Origin: Pseudomonas frederiksbergensis
GTDB taxonomy: Bacteria > Pseudomonadota > Gammaproteobacteria > Pseudomonadales > Pseudomonadaceae
Assembly (NCBI RefSeq): GCF_035751725.1
Contig: NZ_CP142104.1
Location: 1,984,001-2,048,000 of the forward strand
DNA: 64,000 nucleotides
Direction: 5' to 3'
The position numbers and the translations under genes were made by a program. How positions within the stretch are numbered: the first letter of the stretch is position 1; every line of letters starts with the position of its first letter. Below are positions 10,117 through 19,995 of the stretch, in pieces. The notes under the pieces were generated by a model. That model was not told the DNA's origin, ran no database searches, and saw only the letters and a program-made list of their open reading frames with translations.

Positions 10117-10311
10117 TCAATCGACCACCAAGTCGAGCATGTGCACCACTTCCTGCTCGCTGAGCAGGCCCTTGCGAACCAGGTTTTCCGCGAGCAAGGA
10201 AAGGAACTTGGCGCTGCGGTGGCCTTCCAGGTGCTTGAGTTCGGTCAGCGCGTTGTACACCTTGCTGGAGGTGCACAGGCCGACGATGCGGTGAGGGTTT
10301 TGTGTGGGCAT
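10117..10311 (-). CDS. small conserved hypothetical protein (64 aa)
   Basis: A 64-residue protein. The ATG at 10311 has AAGGACG about seven bases upstream. It is a compact, mainly helical sequence with a basic centre (HLEGHRSAKFLSLLAENLVRKG) and an acidic end (EQEVVHMLDLVVD), with no membrane segment or metal motif. It is followed by the 60-residue gene on the same strand, about 90 bases apart, and the two may share a transcript. I cannot assign a function. Confidence 0.65.
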   Translation of the reverse strand: MPTQNPHRIVGLCTSSKVYNALTELKHLEGHRSAKFLSLLAENLVRKGLLSEQEVVHMLDLVVD

Positions 10312-10522
10312 GGCTTCGTCCTTGTTGTTATGAAGCTGCTGTGGCGGACAGGGGCAGTTTGGGGCACTGCCATGACGCTGGCGTGACAGCTGGGCTTTTC
10401 GGAAAAAGGAAAGCAGGATTCAGACCATAATGCCGGGTTGGCGCCAAATTATTGTTCTGGTAGCGACCTCAGGTACGCGGTCCGCGGCCACAGGCGGTCA
10501 CTCACGTCGAAAAGCGCCCACG

Positions 10523-10556
10523 AAAAAGCCCCAGGACCTTTCGATTCAGGGGCTTT
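10523..10556 (-). terminator. terminator of tRNA-Asn
   Basis: Read on the minus strand, AAAGCCCC and GGGGCTTT form an eight-base stem followed by a T-run, 14 bases after the 3' end of the tRNA-Asn gene. Confidence 0.75.
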
Positions 10557-10569
10557 GTCTTTTGCTGTC

Positions 10570-10645
<76 letters not shown>

Positions 10646-10654
10646 ATGGCGCGT

Positions 10655-10682
10655 ATGTTACTGATTGGAAAAGAGAAGTCAA
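10655..10682 (-). promoter_or_regulatory. sigma-70 promoter of tRNA-Asn
   Basis: On the minus strand, -35 TTGACT at 10677-10682 and -10 TAACAT at 10655-10660 are separated by 16 bases, about nine bases before the first base of the tRNA. Confidence 0.6.
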
Positions 10683-10775
10683 GCTTGAGTAGATCGCTGG
10701 AAGAGCTTTTTGTGGAGGTGACATCCAAGTATCACATGTTACTGCTTCACACAGCTCTCGCAGGATCACTATCTG

Positions 10776-10808
10776 TTGTGGCGAGGGGCATAAATTCCCT
10801 TGCCACAA
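10776..10808. repeat. GTGGCGAGGG-type palindrome
   Basis: TTGTGGCGAGGG and TCCCTTGCCACAA form an imperfect inverted repeat of the same family as 7275-7306, next to the terminator of the aminotransferase gene. Confidence 0.6.
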
Positions 10809-10814
10809 GGGCTC

Positions 10815-10850
10815 CCGAAAAAAATGGGAGACCAAGGCCTCCCATTTTTC
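10815..10850 (-). terminator. terminator of the aminotransferase gene
   Basis: AAAAATGGGAG and CTCCCATTTTT form an 11-base stem with an eight-base loop, 14 bases past the stop codon. It ends in a T-run on the minus strand. Confidence 0.8.
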
Positions 10851-10863
10851 AAACCATCGAGGC

Positions 10864-12060
10864 TCAGATTACCTGGACGATGGCCTTGGTCACCGCTTCG
10901 ATGTTGTTCTGATTCAGTGCGGCCACGCAGATGCGGCCGGTGTCCAAGGCATAGATGCCGAATTCGTTGCGCAGGCGTGTCACTTGTTCAACGGTCAGGC
11001 CGGAGTAGGAGAACATCCCGCTCTGGCGTGCGACGAAGCTGAAGTCGTGCTGCGGGGCGGCCTTGGCCAGCATGTCCACCATCTGGTCGCGCATGCCACG
11101 AATACGCAGGCGCATCTCGGCCAGTTCTTCTTCCCATTGGGCCCGCAGCTCTGGGCTGTTGAGCACGGCCGCGACGATGCTGGCGCCGTGGGTCGGCGGG
11201 TTGGAGTAGTTGGTGCGGATCACGCGCTTGACCTGGGACAGCACGCGGGCACTTTCTTCCTTCGACTCGCTGACGATCGACAGGGCGCCAACACGCTCAC
11301 CGTACAGGGAGAACGACTTGGAGAACGAACTGGAGGCGAAGAAGGTCAGGCCCGACTCGGCGAACAGGCGCACGGCTGCGGCGTCTTCATCGATGCCTTT
11401 GCCGAAGCCCTGGTAAGCCATGTCCAGGAAAGGCACGTGGTTCTTGGCCTTGACCACGGCCAGGACGTTTTTCCAGTCTTCCGGGCTCAGGTCCACGCCG
11501 GTCGGGTTATGGCAGCAGGCGTGCAGCACGACGATCGAGCGGTCGGGCAGGGCGTTGAGATCTTCCAGCAGGCCGCTGCGGTTCACGTCGTGGGTGGCGG
11601 CGTCGTAATAGCGATAGTTCTGCACCGGGAAGCCGGCGGTTTCGAACAGCGCACGGTGGTTTTCCCAGCTCGGGTCGCTGATGGCCACGACTGCGTCAGG
11701 CAGCAGTTGCTTGAGGAAGTCGGCGCCGATCTTCAGCGCGCCGGTGCCGCCCACCGCCTGCGTGGTGATGACGCGGCCGGAAGCGATCAGCGGGGAGTCC
11801 TTGCCGAACAACAGGGTCTGGACTGCCTGGTCGTACGCGGCGATGCCGTCGATCGGCAGGTAGCCACGGGAAACGTGCTGAGCCACGCGAATCGTCTCGG
11901 CTTCAACCACGGCGCGCAGCAATGGAATGCGCCCTTCTTCGTTGCAGTAAACACCTACGCCCAAGTTGACCTTATTGGTACGGGTGTCGGCATTGAAAGC
12001 TTCGTTGAGGCCCAGGATGGGGTCGCGTGGTGCCAATTCGACAGCGGAAAACAGGCTCAT
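10864..12060 (-). CDS. tyrB: aromatic amino acid aminotransferase (class I PLP enzyme)
   Basis: PLP-dependent aminotransferase of 398 residues, the usual length for AspC/TyrB. It begins MSLFSAVELAPRDPILGL. It has the cofactor-binding GGTGAL segment, the conserved HACCHNPTGVDL loop (aspartate-like N-P-T-G), DMAYQGFG, and the Schiff-base lysine in SFSKSFSLYGER near residue 247. It catalyses transfer of the amino group from aromatic amino acids or aspartate to 2-oxoglutarate. The longer upstream reading frame (33 more codons to 12159) covers promoter DNA and is not used. Position next to uvrB matches the P. aeruginosa order, which I recall as PA3139-PA3138. The choice between TyrB and AspC specificity is not settled by sequence. 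Confidence 0.9.
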   Translation of the reverse strand: MSLFSAVELAPRDPILGLNEAFNADTRTNKVNLGVGVYCNEEGRIPLLRAVVEAETIRVAQHVSRGYLPIDGIAAYDQAVQTLLFGKDSPLIASGRVITTQAVGGTGALKIGADFLKQLLPDAVVAISDPSWENHRALFETAGFPVQNYRYYDAATHDVNRSGLLEDLNALPDRSIVVLHACCHNPTGVDLSPEDWKNVLAVVKAKNHVPFLDMAYQGFGKGIDEDAAAVRLFAESGLTFFASSSFSKSFSLYGERVGALSIVSESKEESARVLSQVKRVIRTNYSNPPTHGASIVAAVLNSPELRAQWEEELAEMRLRIRGMRDQMVDMLAKAAPQHDFSFVARQSGMFSYSGLTVEQVTRLRNEFGIYALDTGRICVAALNQNNIEAVTKAIVQVI

Positions 12061-12393
12061 TAGTGCGCGGCTCTGAATGGAGAGTGAGGGGACGTGTCGC
12101 GCTCCAGTCGGATGCACTAGAGCGGTGCACAAACGGGGAGCTAGTATAGAGGCCATCACCGAACACGGCGACAGGCTATTCGGTGTTTACGGTAAGTATT
12201 TTCGATTTTTTTTCGACCGTTAGTCTCTTCGCAGCGTCAAAGCCTGCAAGGCGTGTAGGACGTTCGTCTTGAAAGCGAAGGCATTCACCTCCACATTGTA
12301 TGAAGTCCAGCTTTTTCATCGGGCGACGTCAGTCGTTTCGGTCTTTCTCGTTCCCGTCGCCTGGCCGACAGGAGTGAACCCAGGGGTTATGTT
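12061..12393. other. intergenic region between divergent aminotransferase gene and uvrB
   Basis: About 330 bases with no gene. On the minus strand a TATACT -10-like hexamer (12143-12148) could serve the aminotransferase gene, without a clear -35. CACCGAA (12157-12163) and TTCGGTG (12179-12185) form an inverted repeat beside it, a possible operator. I found no convincing LexA box for uvrB. Confidence 0.5.
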
Positions 12394-14409
12394 ATGTCTG
12401 AATTCCAGCTAGTCACCCGCTTCCAGCCCGCCGGCGATCAGCCGGAAGCCATCCGGCTGATGGTCGAAGGCATCGAGGCCGGTCTGGCGCACCAGACGTT
12501 GCTGGGCGTGACCGGTTCGGGCAAGACCTTCAGCATCGCCAACGTGATCGCCCAGGTGCAGCGCCCGACCTTGGTGCTGGCGCCGAACAAGACGCTGGCG
12601 GCGCAGTTGTACGGCGAATTCAAGGCGTTTTTCCCGAACAACGCGGTGGAGTACTTCGTTTCCTACTACGACTATTACCAGCCCGAGGCCTACGTTCCGT
12701 CGTCGGACACCTTCATCGAGAAGGACGCCTCGATCAACGACCACATCGAACAGATGCGGCTGTCGGCGACCAAGGCGTTGCTTGAGCGCAAGGACGCGAT
12801 CATCGTTACCACGGTGTCATGCATCTACGGCTTGGGCAGCCCGGAAACCTACCTGAAGATGGTGTTGCATGTGGACCGTGGCGACAAACTCGACCAGCGT
12901 GCCTTGCTCCGGCGGCTGGCGGATTTGCAATACACCCGCAACGACATGGATTTCGCCCGGGCGACGTTCCGGGTGCGCGGTGATGTGATCGACATCTACC
13001 CGGCAGAATCGGACCTGGAAGCGATTCGCATCGAGTTGTTCGACGATGAAGTGGAGAGCATTTCGGCGTTCGACCCGCTGACTGGCGAGGTGATCCGCAA
13101 GTTGCCACGCTTCACGTTCTACCCCAAGAGCCACTACGTGACGCCACGGGAAACCCTGCTGGATGCCATCGAAGGGATCAAGGCCGAGCTGCAAGAACGC
13201 CTGGAATACCTGCGTTCGAACAACAAGCTGGTGGAAGCCCAGCGCCTGGAGCAGCGCACCCGCTTTGACCTGGAGATGATCCTGGAGCTGGGCTACTGCA
13301 ACGGTATCGAGAACTACTCGCGCTACCTGTCGGGGCGCCCGGCGGGTGCGCCGCCGCCCACCTTGTATGACTACCTACCAGCCGATGCCTTGCTGGTGAT
13401 CGACGAGTCCCACGTCAGCGTTCCGCAGGTTGGCGCCATGTACAAAGGCGACCGTTCGCGCAAGGAAACCTTGGTGGAATACGGTTTCCGCCTGCCTTCG
13501 GCCTTGGACAACCGGCCGATGCGCTTCGACGAATGGGAAAGCGTGAGCCCGCAGACGATCTTCGTCTCGGCCACCCCGGGCAACTACGAGGCCGAGCATG
13601 CCGGCCGCGTGGTGGAGCAAGTGGTGCGGCCGACGGGCCTGGTGGACCCGCAAGTGGAGGTGCGTCCGGCGCTGACCCAGGTCGATGACCTGCTGTCGGA
13701 AATCACCAAGCGCGTGGCGCTGGAGGAGCGGGTGCTGGTCACCACGCTGACCAAGCGCATGGCCGAAGACCTCACCGACTATCTGGCCGACCACGGCGTG
13801 CGGGTGCGTTACCTGCACTCGGACATCGACACGGTGGAGCGGGTCGAGATCATCCGCGACCTGCGCCTGGGCACCTTCGACGTGTTGGTGGGCATCAACC
13901 TGCTGCGTGAAGGCCTGGACATGCCCGAGGTGTCGCTGGTGGCGATCCTCGACGCCGACAAGGAAGGTTTCCTGCGTTCCGAGCGCTCATTGATCCAGAC
14001 CATCGGTCGCGCGGCCCGTAACCTCAATGGTCGGGCAATTCTTTATGCCGATCGCATCACCGGCTCCATGGAGCGGGCCATCGGCGAGACCGAGCGCCGC
14101 CGCGACAAGCAGATCGCCTTCAACCTGGCCAATGGCATTACGCCAAAAGGGGTGTTCAAGGACGTCGCCGATATCATGGAAGGCGCCACCGTGCCTGGCT
14201 CGCGCAGTAAGAAGCGCAAAGGCATGGCCAAGGCCGCCGAAGAGAGCGCCCGCTACGAGGCCGAACTGCGCTCGCCGAGCGAAATCACCAAGCGGATCCG
14301 GCAGTTGGAAGAGAAGATGTACCAATTGGCCCGGGACCTGGAGTTCGAGGCAGCGGCGCAGTTGCGTGATGAGATTGGCAAGTTGCGGGAGCGGTTGTTG
14401 GCTGTCTGA
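12394..14409 (+). CDS. uvrB: excinuclease ABC subunit UvrB
   Basis: UvrB, the damage-verifying helicase-like subunit of nucleotide excision repair, 671 residues as expected. Walker A GVTGSGKT at 38-45, the beta-hairpin [18 protein letters not shown] (about 90-107) that is inserted between DNA strands, DESH at 337-340, helicase motifs V/VI ([13 protein letters not shown] and QTIGRAARN), and a C-terminal UVR domain (about 632-667) that binds UvrC. It stands alone with its own upstream region. A REP palindrome separates it from gltX. All motifs are intact. Confidence 0.98.
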   Translation: MSEFQLVTRFQPAGDQPEAIRLMVEGIEAGLAHQTLLGVTGSGKTFSIANVIAQVQRPTLVLAPNKTLAAQLYGEFKAFFPNNAVEYFVSYYDYYQPEAYVPSSDTFIEKDASINDHIEQMRLSATKALLERKDAIIVTTVSCIYGLGSPETYLKMVLHVDRGDKLDQRALLRRLADLQYTRNDMDFARATFRVRGDVIDIYPAESDLEAIRIELFDDEVESISAFDPLTGEVIRKLPRFTFYPKSHYVTPRETLLDAIEGIKAELQERLEYLRSNNKLVEAQRLEQRTRFDLEMILELGYCNGIENYSRYLSGRPAGAPPPTLYDYLPADALLVIDESHVSVPQVGAMYKGDRSRKETLVEYGFRLPSALDNRPMRFDEWESVSPQTIFVSATPGNYEAEHAGRVVEQVVRPTGLVDPQVEVRPALTQVDDLLSEITKRVALEERVLVTTLTKRMAEDLTDYLADHGVRVRYLHSDIDTVERVEIIRDLRLGTFDVLVGINLLREGLDMPEVSLVAILDADKEGFLRSERSLIQTIGRAARNLNGRAILYADRITGSMERAIGETERRRDKQIAFNLANGITPKGVFKDVADIMEGATVPGSRSKKRKGMAKAAEESARYEAELRSPSEITKRIRQLEEKMYQLARDLEFEAAAQLRDEIGKLRERLLAV

Positions 14410-14428
14410 GCATTGAGGTGTCCTCATA

Positions 14429-14460
14429 GCCCCATTCGCGAGCCTGCTCGCGAATGGGGC
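14429..14460. repeat. REP palindrome between uvrB and gltX
   Basis: GCCCCATTCGCGAGC at 14429-14443 and its exact complement at 14446-14460 form a perfect 15-base hairpin of the REP family, 20 bases after the uvrB stop. It may also serve as a transcript end. Confidence 0.8.
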
Positions 14461-14578
14461 AGCTCAGTCTGAATGGTTGGCCACACAAATCCCGCGCTCA
14501 CTGGAGCCCGCCCACCATCGCCTGTTACCATTCGCCCCCTGTTTGATCTTCGCTTTTATCTTCTTTCCGAGACATGCC

Positions 14579-16060
14579 ATGACCACCGTCCGTACCCGCA
14601 TCGCGCCTTCGCCCACTGGCGATCCCCATGTCGGCACCGCTTACATCGCCTTGTTCAACTATTGCTTTGCCAAGCAGCACGGTGGTGAGTTCATCCTGCG
14701 GATCGAGGACACCGATCAGTTGCGTTCGACCCGCGAGTCGGAACAGCAGATTTTCGACGCCCTGCGCTGGCTCGGCATCGATTGGAGCGAGGGCCCGGAC
14801 GTCGGCGGCCCGCACGGCCCGTATCGCCAGAGCGAACGTGGCGAGATCTACAAGCAGTACTGTCAGCAATTGGTGGACATGGGGCATGCGTTCCCTTGCT
14901 TCTGCACTGCCGAAGAGCTCGACCAGATGCGGGCCGAGCAGATCGCCCGTGGCGAAACCCCGCGCTACGACGGCCGCGCGCTGCTGCTGTCCAAAGAAGA
15001 AGTCGCCCGTCGCCTGGCCGCTGGCGAGCCCCATGTGATCCGCATGAAGGTGCCGACCGAGGGTGTCTGCGTGGTGCCGGACATGCTGCGTGGCGATGTC
15101 GAGATCCCGTGGGATCGCATGGACATGCAAGTGCTGATGAAGACCGATGGCCTGCCGACGTACTTCCTGGCCAACGTGGTCGACGATCACCTGATGGGCA
15201 TCACTCACGTTCTGCGTGGTGAAGAATGGCTGCCGTCGGCGCCGAAACTGATCCTGCTCTATGAGTACTTTGGCTGGGAACAACCTCAGCTGTGCTACAT
15301 GCCGCTGCTGCGTAACCCGGACAAAAGCAAGTTGTCCAAGCGCAAGAACCCGACCTCGGTGACGTTCTACGAGCGCATGGGCTTCATGCCCGAGGCGATG
15401 CTCAACTACCTGGGGCGCATGGGCTGGTCGATGCCGGACGAGCGTGAGAAGTTCTCGCTGCAGGAAATGGTCGAGCACTTCGATCTGTCGCGTGTCTCCC
15501 TGGGCGGGCCGATCTTCGACGTCGAGAAACTCTCCTGGCTCAACGGCCAGTGGCTGCGTGACCTGCCGGTGGAAGAGTTCGCCGCACGCGTGCAGAAGTG
15601 GGCGTTCAACCCTGAGTACATGATGAAGATCGCTCCCCACGTGCAGGGCAGGGTCGAGACCTTCAGCCAGATCGCCCCGCTGGCCGGCTTCTTCTTCGCC
15701 GGTGGCGTGACCCCGGACGCGAAGTTGTTCGAATCCAAGAAACTCTCGGGCGACCAGGTGCGGCAGTTGATGCAGTTGATCCTGTGGAAGCTCGAAAGCC
15801 TGCGCCAGTGGGAGAAGGACAGCATCACCGCGACCATCCAGGCCGTGGTCGAATCGCTGGAACTGAAATTGCGCGATGCCATGCCGTTGATGTTCGCCGC
15901 CATTACCGGCCAGGCCAGCTCGGTGTCGGTGCTCGATGCAATGGAAATCCTCGGGCCGGACCTGACCCGTTTCCGCCTGCGCCAAGCCATCGATCTGCTC
16001 GGTGGCGTGTCGAAGAAGGAAAACAAAGAGTGGGAAAAACTGCTGGGCGCGATTGCTTAA
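14579..16060 (+). CDS. gltX: glutamyl-tRNA synthetase
   Basis: Class I aminoacyl-tRNA synthetase of 493 residues that charges tRNA-Glu with glutamate. The nucleotide-binding HIGH motif appears as HVGT at 17-20 inside [13 protein letters not shown], and KMSKS as KLSKR at 251-255. ILRIEDTD is the glutamate-binding segment. The ATG at 14579 gives the canonical [15 protein letters not shown]-terminus. The longer frame starting at 14477 adds leader residues. Two tRNA-Glu genes lie just downstream, so the enzyme and its substrate tRNAs are neighbours. The tRNAs have their own promoter at 16157. Confidence 0.98.
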   Translation: MTTVRTRIAPSPTGDPHVGTAYIALFNYCFAKQHGGEFILRIEDTDQLRSTRESEQQIFDALRWLGIDWSEGPDVGGPHGPYRQSERGEIYKQYCQQLVDMGHAFPCFCTAEELDQMRAEQIARGETPRYDGRALLLSKEEVARRLAAGEPHVIRMKVPTEGVCVVPDMLRGDVEIPWDRMDMQVLMKTDGLPTYFLANVVDDHLMGITHVLRGEEWLPSAPKLILLYEYFGWEQPQLCYMPLLRNPDKSKLSKRKNPTSVTFYERMGFMPEAMLNYLGRMGWSMPDEREKFSLQEMVEHFDLSRVSLGGPIFDVEKLSWLNGQWLRDLPVEEFAARVQKWAFNPEYMMKIAPHVQGRVETFSQIAPLAGFFFAGGVTPDAKLFESKKLSGDQVRQLMQLILWKLESLRQWEKDSITATIQAVVESLELKLRDAMPLMFAAITGQASSVSVLDAMEILGPDLTRFRLRQAIDLLGGVSKKENKEWEKLLGAIA

Positions 16061-16156
16061 GCGGTCGATGGAGCAGGGCATGCCCCGGTTTTCCGGGTTT
16101 TGTCGGTAAGTGATTGTTATCCCGGCAAAAAATTTTCAAATTCTTTGAAAATAAAT

Positions 16157-16185
16157 TTGACAGCCCTCCGATACGCCCTTAAGAT
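16157..16185 (+). promoter_or_regulatory. strong sigma-70 promoter of the tRNA-Ala/Glu cluster
   Basis: TTGACA at 16157-16162 and TAAGAT at 16180-16185 with a 17-base spacer. An A/T-rich tract precedes the -35 like an UP element, and a GC-rich discriminator (CGCCCCG) follows the -10, as expected for stringently controlled stable-RNA promoters. Confidence 0.85.
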
Positions 16186-16206
16186 TCGCCCCGTCCTCAG
16201 CGATGA

Positions 16207-16282
<76 letters not shown>

Positions 16283-16361
16283 ATTTACACTTCGAGGCCT
16301 GGCCACACCGGCCTTGAAGCGATCAACACTCAGCGTTGATCAGTTGTATAGAAGGGTTTGC

Positions 16362-16437
16362 GTCCCCTTCGTCTAGTGGCCTAGGACACCGCCCTTTCAC
16401 GGCGGTAACAGGGGTTCGAGTCCCCTAGGGGACGCCA
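16362..16437 (+). tRNA. tRNA-Glu (TTC), first copy
   Basis: A 76-base cloverleaf starting GTCCCC and ending GGGGACGCCA. The anticodon loop is CTTTCAC (anticodon TTC), with a GGTTCGAGTCC T-arm. It lies 79 bases after the first tRNA-Ala. Confidence 0.97.
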
Positions 16438-16493
16438 GTTTTACAGAAGCGATGTTGCAAGATGATGTCGCTCCGCCGCGAGGCGAAAAATCC

Positions 16494-16569
<76 letters not shown>

Positions 16570-16645
16570 ATTTACACTTCAAGGTTTGGCCACACCGGCC
16601 TTGAAGCGATCAGTACTCAGCGCTGATCATGTTCAGAAGGTTTGT

Positions 16646-16721
16646 GTCCCCTTCGTCTAGTGGCCTAGGACACCGCCCTTTCACGGCGGTAACAGGGGTT
16701 CGAGTCCCCTAGGGGACGCCA
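16646..16721 (+). tRNA. tRNA-Glu (TTC), second copy
   Basis: Identical in sequence to the gene at 16362, anticodon TTC, CCA encoded. It is the last gene of the four-tRNA cluster and is followed by a terminator. Confidence 0.97.
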
Positions 16722-16747
16722 CGATTACCCGCTCTGCGGGATTTTAT

Positions 16748-16782
16748 AAGGGTCATTCAATTCTTGAATGGCCCTTTTGTTT
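16748..16782 (+). terminator. terminator of the tRNA cluster
   Basis: AAGGGTCATTCAA and TTGAATGGCCCTT form a 13-base stem with one wobble pair and a short loop, followed by TTTGTTT. A smaller CCCGC/GCGGG hairpin precedes it. Confidence 0.85.
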
Positions 16783-16900
16783 GCCTGGCATTCAGCCAAT
16801 TCCCTTATCCTCCAAAAATACTTCTGACGAGCGGTCACTATTTCGCTTGCGGAAATTTATTATGAGAATAATATTTCAATCGTAATATTCGGAGGCAACG

Positions 16901-17440
16901 ATGAGCGATAAAAAAGCACAAACCCGCGAACGCATTCTCAAGGCCGCCAGCGATGCGCTGATCCAGCGCGGGCCGGCCGAGCCGAGCGTGGGCGAGGTGA
17001 TGGGCGCAGCCGGCCTGACGGTGGGTGGTTTTTATGCCCATTTCGAAAGCAAGGATGCGTTGATGCTGGAGGCGTTCAAGCAGTTGTTGAATCGCCGCCG
17101 TGGCTTGATCGCCGACATGGATGCCGAGCTGACGGGTGAAGAGCGGCGCGCATTGGTCGCGGCGTTCTATCTGTCGCGCAAGCACCGTGATTCCACCGAG
17201 CAAGCGTGTCCGATCCCGGCATCGGTCGGCGAGCTCGGGCGGCTGCCGGACGCGTTTCGTGAAGTTCTCAACGAGCATATCGAGCTGATGGTCGCGCAGT
17301 TGGCCGCCAGCCCCGAAGACGCCGACAAAGCCCTGGCCGACATCGCCTTGATGGTCGGCGGCCTGGCCCTGGCACGGGCATTGGGCCCGGGTGAGTTATC
17401 GGATCGTTTACTGCGCGCCGCCAAGTCGGCGGTGCGTTGA
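16901..17440 (+). CDS. TetR/AcrR family transcriptional regulator
   Basis: One-component repressor of 179 residues. The N-terminal TetR helix-turn-helix (about 7-53) reads TRERILKAASDALIQRG to GGFYAHFESKDAL. The C-terminal ligand and dimer domain contains a conserved-looking CPIPASVGELGR segment. The ATG has GGAGG seven bases upstream. It lies just before, and in the same direction as, an alpha/beta hydrolase gene with only 27 bases between them, suggesting co-transcription. Two AATATT hexamers (16870-16889) form an inverted repeat over the presumed promoter and may be its own operator. Confidence 0.9.
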   Translation: MSDKKAQTRERILKAASDALIQRGPAEPSVGEVMGAAGLTVGGFYAHFESKDALMLEAFKQLLNRRRGLIADMDAELTGEERRALVAAFYLSRKHRDSTEQACPIPASVGELGRLPDAFREVLNEHIELMVAQLAASPEDADKALADIALMVGGLALARALGPGELSDRLLRAAKSAVR

Positions 17441-17467
17441 GCTAAGGCGCAAGCCCTGGAGATGAGC

Positions 17468-18301
17468 ATGGACAGGTTGAGCTGGATTCGTGGCGTCAAT
17501 GGCACCCTTGGTTGGATCGCGCCGCGGCTGGTGGCGAAGAGCATGCGCAGGGTCTTCATGAGTCCGCGCAACCTGCCACCACGGGCCTGGGAACTGCCAT
17601 TGCTGGCCTCGTCCGAGCGCATCACGTTGCGCTTCGGCCTGTCTGCCTTGCGTTGGGGCAAAGGCCCGGCGGTCCTGTTGATGCACGGGTGGGAAGGGCG
17701 GCCGACCCAATTTGCAGCGTTGATCAACGCGCTGGTGGACGCCGGTTATACGGTGGTGGCGCTGGATGGACCGGCCCACGGTCGCTCGCCGGGTCGCCAG
17801 GCCAATGTCCCGTTGTTTGCCCGGGCGATGCTCGAAGCCGCAGCCGAGTTGCCGCCGCTGCAAGCGGTAATCGGTCACTCCATGGGCGGCGCCAGTGCCA
17901 TGCTGGCGGTCCAGCTGGGGCTGCGAACCGAGACGCTGGTGAGTATCGCCGCGCCGGCGCGTATCCTCGGCGTGTTGCGTGGGTTCGCCCGGATGATGGG
18001 AATGCCCGCCAGGGCGCGCTCGGCGTTCATTCGCCAGGTGGAGCAGGATGTGGGCATGCAGGCTTCGAAGATGGATGTCTCGCAATACCAGCTGGATATT
18101 CCGGGGCTGATTGTCCATGCCGAGGACGATACATCGGTATCGGTCGAGGAATCGCAACTGATCCATGAAGCCTGGTTCGACAGCCGCCTGCTGCGCTTGC
18201 CGGAGGGCGGGCACCAGCGAGTCCTGGCCGATCCCCGTGTCATTGATGGGGTGTTATCACTGCTGGCAGGACGCAGCCTGCAAGCGCGGCAATCGGCTTG
18301 A
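17468..18301 (+). CDS. alpha/beta hydrolase
   Basis: Soluble alpha/beta-hydrolase-fold protein of about 277 residues. The oxyanion region LLMHGWEGRPTQF is followed by the nucleophile elbow GHSMGG with Ser138. A late Asp in VHAEDD and the final catalytic His in EGGHQRVL complete the triad. The ATG at 17468 is preferred because GGAG ends six bases before it. The ATG at 17462 directly abuts that site. It probably forms an operon with the TetR gene upstream. The substrate is unknown; small esters or lipids are typical. Confidence 0.85.
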   Translation: MDRLSWIRGVNGTLGWIAPRLVAKSMRRVFMSPRNLPPRAWELPLLASSERITLRFGLSALRWGKGPAVLLMHGWEGRPTQFAALINALVDAGYTVVALDGPAHGRSPGRQANVPLFARAMLEAAAELPPLQAVIGHSMGGASAMLAVQLGLRTETLVSIAAPARILGVLRGFARMMGMPARARSAFIRQVEQDVGMQASKMDVSQYQLDIPGLIVHAEDDTSVSVEESQLIHEAWFDSRLLRLPEGGHQRVLADPRVIDGVLSLLAGRSLQARQSA

Positions 18302-18346
18302 GCATCCGGTACACTGCCCCGATCCAAATTCGACCGGGAGAGGGGC

Positions 18347-18832
18347 ATGGGCTGGGATCGGGCAACGCCGTTCATTATTGATCTTCAGGTCAATCCAGAA
18401 GACATCGACGGGCTGGGCCACGCCAATAACGCGGTGTACGTCACTTGGCTGGAGCGCTGCGCCTGGCGGCATTCCCAGCGCCTGGGCCTGGACCTGGTGG
18501 AGTACCGGCGGCTGGATCGCGCCATGGCGGTGGTGCGGCATGAAATCGATTACCTGGCAGCGGCCTACGAGGGCGACGAACTGCAGCTGGCGACCTGGAT
18601 CGTCGACTGGGACCAGCGCCTGAAAATGACCCGGCACTTCCAACTGGTCCGGCCCAGCGATAACACCACGCTGCTGCGGGCCCAAACCACCTTTGTCTGT
18701 ATCGAACTTTCCACCGGCCGACCCAAGCGCATGCCGCCGGAGTTTATCGAGGGTTATGGCGTGGCGCTAAGCCTGGATGGGAGCGAGCCTGCTCGCGAAG
18801 GCGGCGGTACAGCCAGCACCTTCGCAAGCTGA
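18347..18832 (+). CDS. acyl-CoA thioesterase (YbgC-like, hotdog fold)
   Basis: Single hotdog-fold thioesterase of 161 residues in the 4HBT/YbgC group. The active-site signature is visible as D21-x3-H25-x-N27 (DIDGLGHANNAVY). The catalytic core ends near residue 143. The last 17 residues (GSEPAREGGG and onward) are encoded by the first arm of a REP doublet at 18778-18863, so the natural C-terminus has been extended into repeat DNA. Closest known role: hydrolysis of short or medium acyl-CoA thioesters. Confidence 0.85.
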   Translation: MGWDRATPFIIDLQVNPEDIDGLGHANNAVYVTWLERCAWRHSQRLGLDLVEYRRLDRAMAVVRHEIDYLAAAYEGDELQLATWIVDWDQRLKMTRHFQLVRPSDNTTLLRAQTTFVCIELSTGRPKRMPPEFIEGYGVALSLDGSEPAREGGGTASTFAS

Positions 18833-18863
18833 TCCACCGCCATCGCGAGCAAGCTCGTCCCAC
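18778..18863. repeat. REP doublet overlapping the thioesterase 3' end
   Basis: Left arm 18778-18804 (containing GCGAGCCTGCTCGCGAAGGCGG) and right arm 18837-18863 (containing CCGCCATCGCGAGCAAGCTCG) are inverted copies. The left arm is translated as the end of the thioesterase. The stop codon at 18830-18832 lies between the arms. Confidence 0.85.
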
Positions 18864-18943
18864 AAAGGCTCGGCGGCGATTTGCCGATTTTGTGCAGGAA
18901 ATCCGCTAAACTGCCGCACGTTTTTTCGTTGAGTGTGTTTTCC

Positions 18944-19903
18944 ATGCAAATTGCCTTGGCGCCCATGGAGGGGTTGGTCGACAACATCCTGCGTGACGTC
19001 CTGACCCGTGTTGGCGGCATTGATTGGTGTGTCACCGAGTTCATTCGCGTCAATGACCGTCTGCTCACGCCCGCCTATTTCCACAAGCTCGGCCCGGAAT
19101 TGCTGACCGGCGCCCGAACTGCCGCGGGCGTACCCCTGCGGGTGCAATTGCTGGGCTCCGACCCGGTGTGCCTGGCGGAAAACGCGGCGCTGGCCTGCGA
19201 GCTGGGGTCTGAGGTGATCGACTTGAATTTTGGCTGTCCGGCCAAGACGGTAAACAAGTCGCGGGGCGGGGCAGTGCTGCTCAAGGAGCCGGAGCTGCTC
19301 AACGAGATCGTCGAGCATGTACGGCGTGCGGTGCCCAAATACATTCCTGTCACCGCCAAGATGCGCCTGGGCTTCGATAGCCCGGACGGCGCGCTGGTCT
19401 GCGCCACGGCGCTGGCCGAGGGCGGCGCGGCCCATATCGTCGTGCATGCGCGGACCAAGGTCGACGGCTACAAGCCGCCGGCCCACTGGGAGTGGATTCC
19501 CCGCGTCCAGGAAGTGGTCAAGGTGCCGGTGTTCGCCAACGGTGATATCTGGAGTGTCGAGGATTGGCGTCGCTGCCGCGAAATCAGCGGAGTCGAAGAC
19601 ATCATGCTCGGTCGCGGCCTGGTGTCCCGCCCCGACCTGGCCCGGCAGATCGCCGCCGCCCGGGCCGGTGAAGAAGTCACCGAGATGTCCTGGGCCGACC
19701 TACAGCCGATGCTCCAGGATTTCTGGCTGCAAGTGGTCGACCAACTGACGCCACGCCAGGCGCCAGGCCGGTTGAAGCAATGGCTGGCGATGTTGACGCG
19801 AAATTATCCGGAGGCGGTTGAGCTGTTCAGTGCCGTGCGGCGGGAAACCGACCTGGACGCGGTAGGCCATTTGTTGGGTGTGCAGCGCACCGAGGCGGCC
19901 TGA
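18944..19903 (+). CDS. dusC: tRNA-dihydrouridine(16) synthase DusC
   Basis: FMN-dependent tRNA dihydrouridine synthase of 319 residues. The N-terminal [12 protein letters not shown]-binding motif, the catalytic Cys98 in [15 protein letters not shown], the phosphate-binding ANGDIWS and the MLGRGLV segment are all present. The length and the MEGLVD wording fit DusC, which reduces U16 of tRNA. The ATG at 18944 is chosen because it starts directly at the TIM barrel ([10 protein letters not shown]). Upstream in-frame codons fall in intergenic DNA next to the REP pair. It is probably monocistronic. Confidence 0.93.
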   Translation: MQIALAPMEGLVDNILRDVLTRVGGIDWCVTEFIRVNDRLLTPAYFHKLGPELLTGARTAAGVPLRVQLLGSDPVCLAENAALACELGSEVIDLNFGCPAKTVNKSRGGAVLLKEPELLNEIVEHVRRAVPKYIPVTAKMRLGFDSPDGALVCATALAEGGAAHIVVHARTKVDGYKPPAHWEWIPRVQEVVKVPVFANGDIWSVEDWRRCREISGVEDIMLGRGLVSRPDLARQIAAARAGEEVTEMSWADLQPMLQDFWLQVVDQLTPRQAPGRLKQWLAMLTRNYPEAVELFSAVRRETDLDAVGHLLGVQRTEAA

Positions 19904-19923
19904 AAAAATTTTAAGAAAAAGCT

Positions 19924-19951
19924 CTTGAAAAGTTTTTGGCGGTCCCTAGAT
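19924..19951 (+). promoter_or_regulatory. sigma-32 (heat-shock) promoter of ibpA
   Basis: CTTGAAA at 19924-19930 matches the sigma-32 -35 consensus exactly. After a 13-base spacer, CCCTAGAT at 19944-19951 resembles the CCCCATNT -10 element. It lies about 70-100 bases before the small heat-shock gene. Confidence 0.8.
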
Positions 19952-19995
19952 AGGGGATACGCGATGCCGAATTCGGGTCGCGGAGACAAAAAAAC

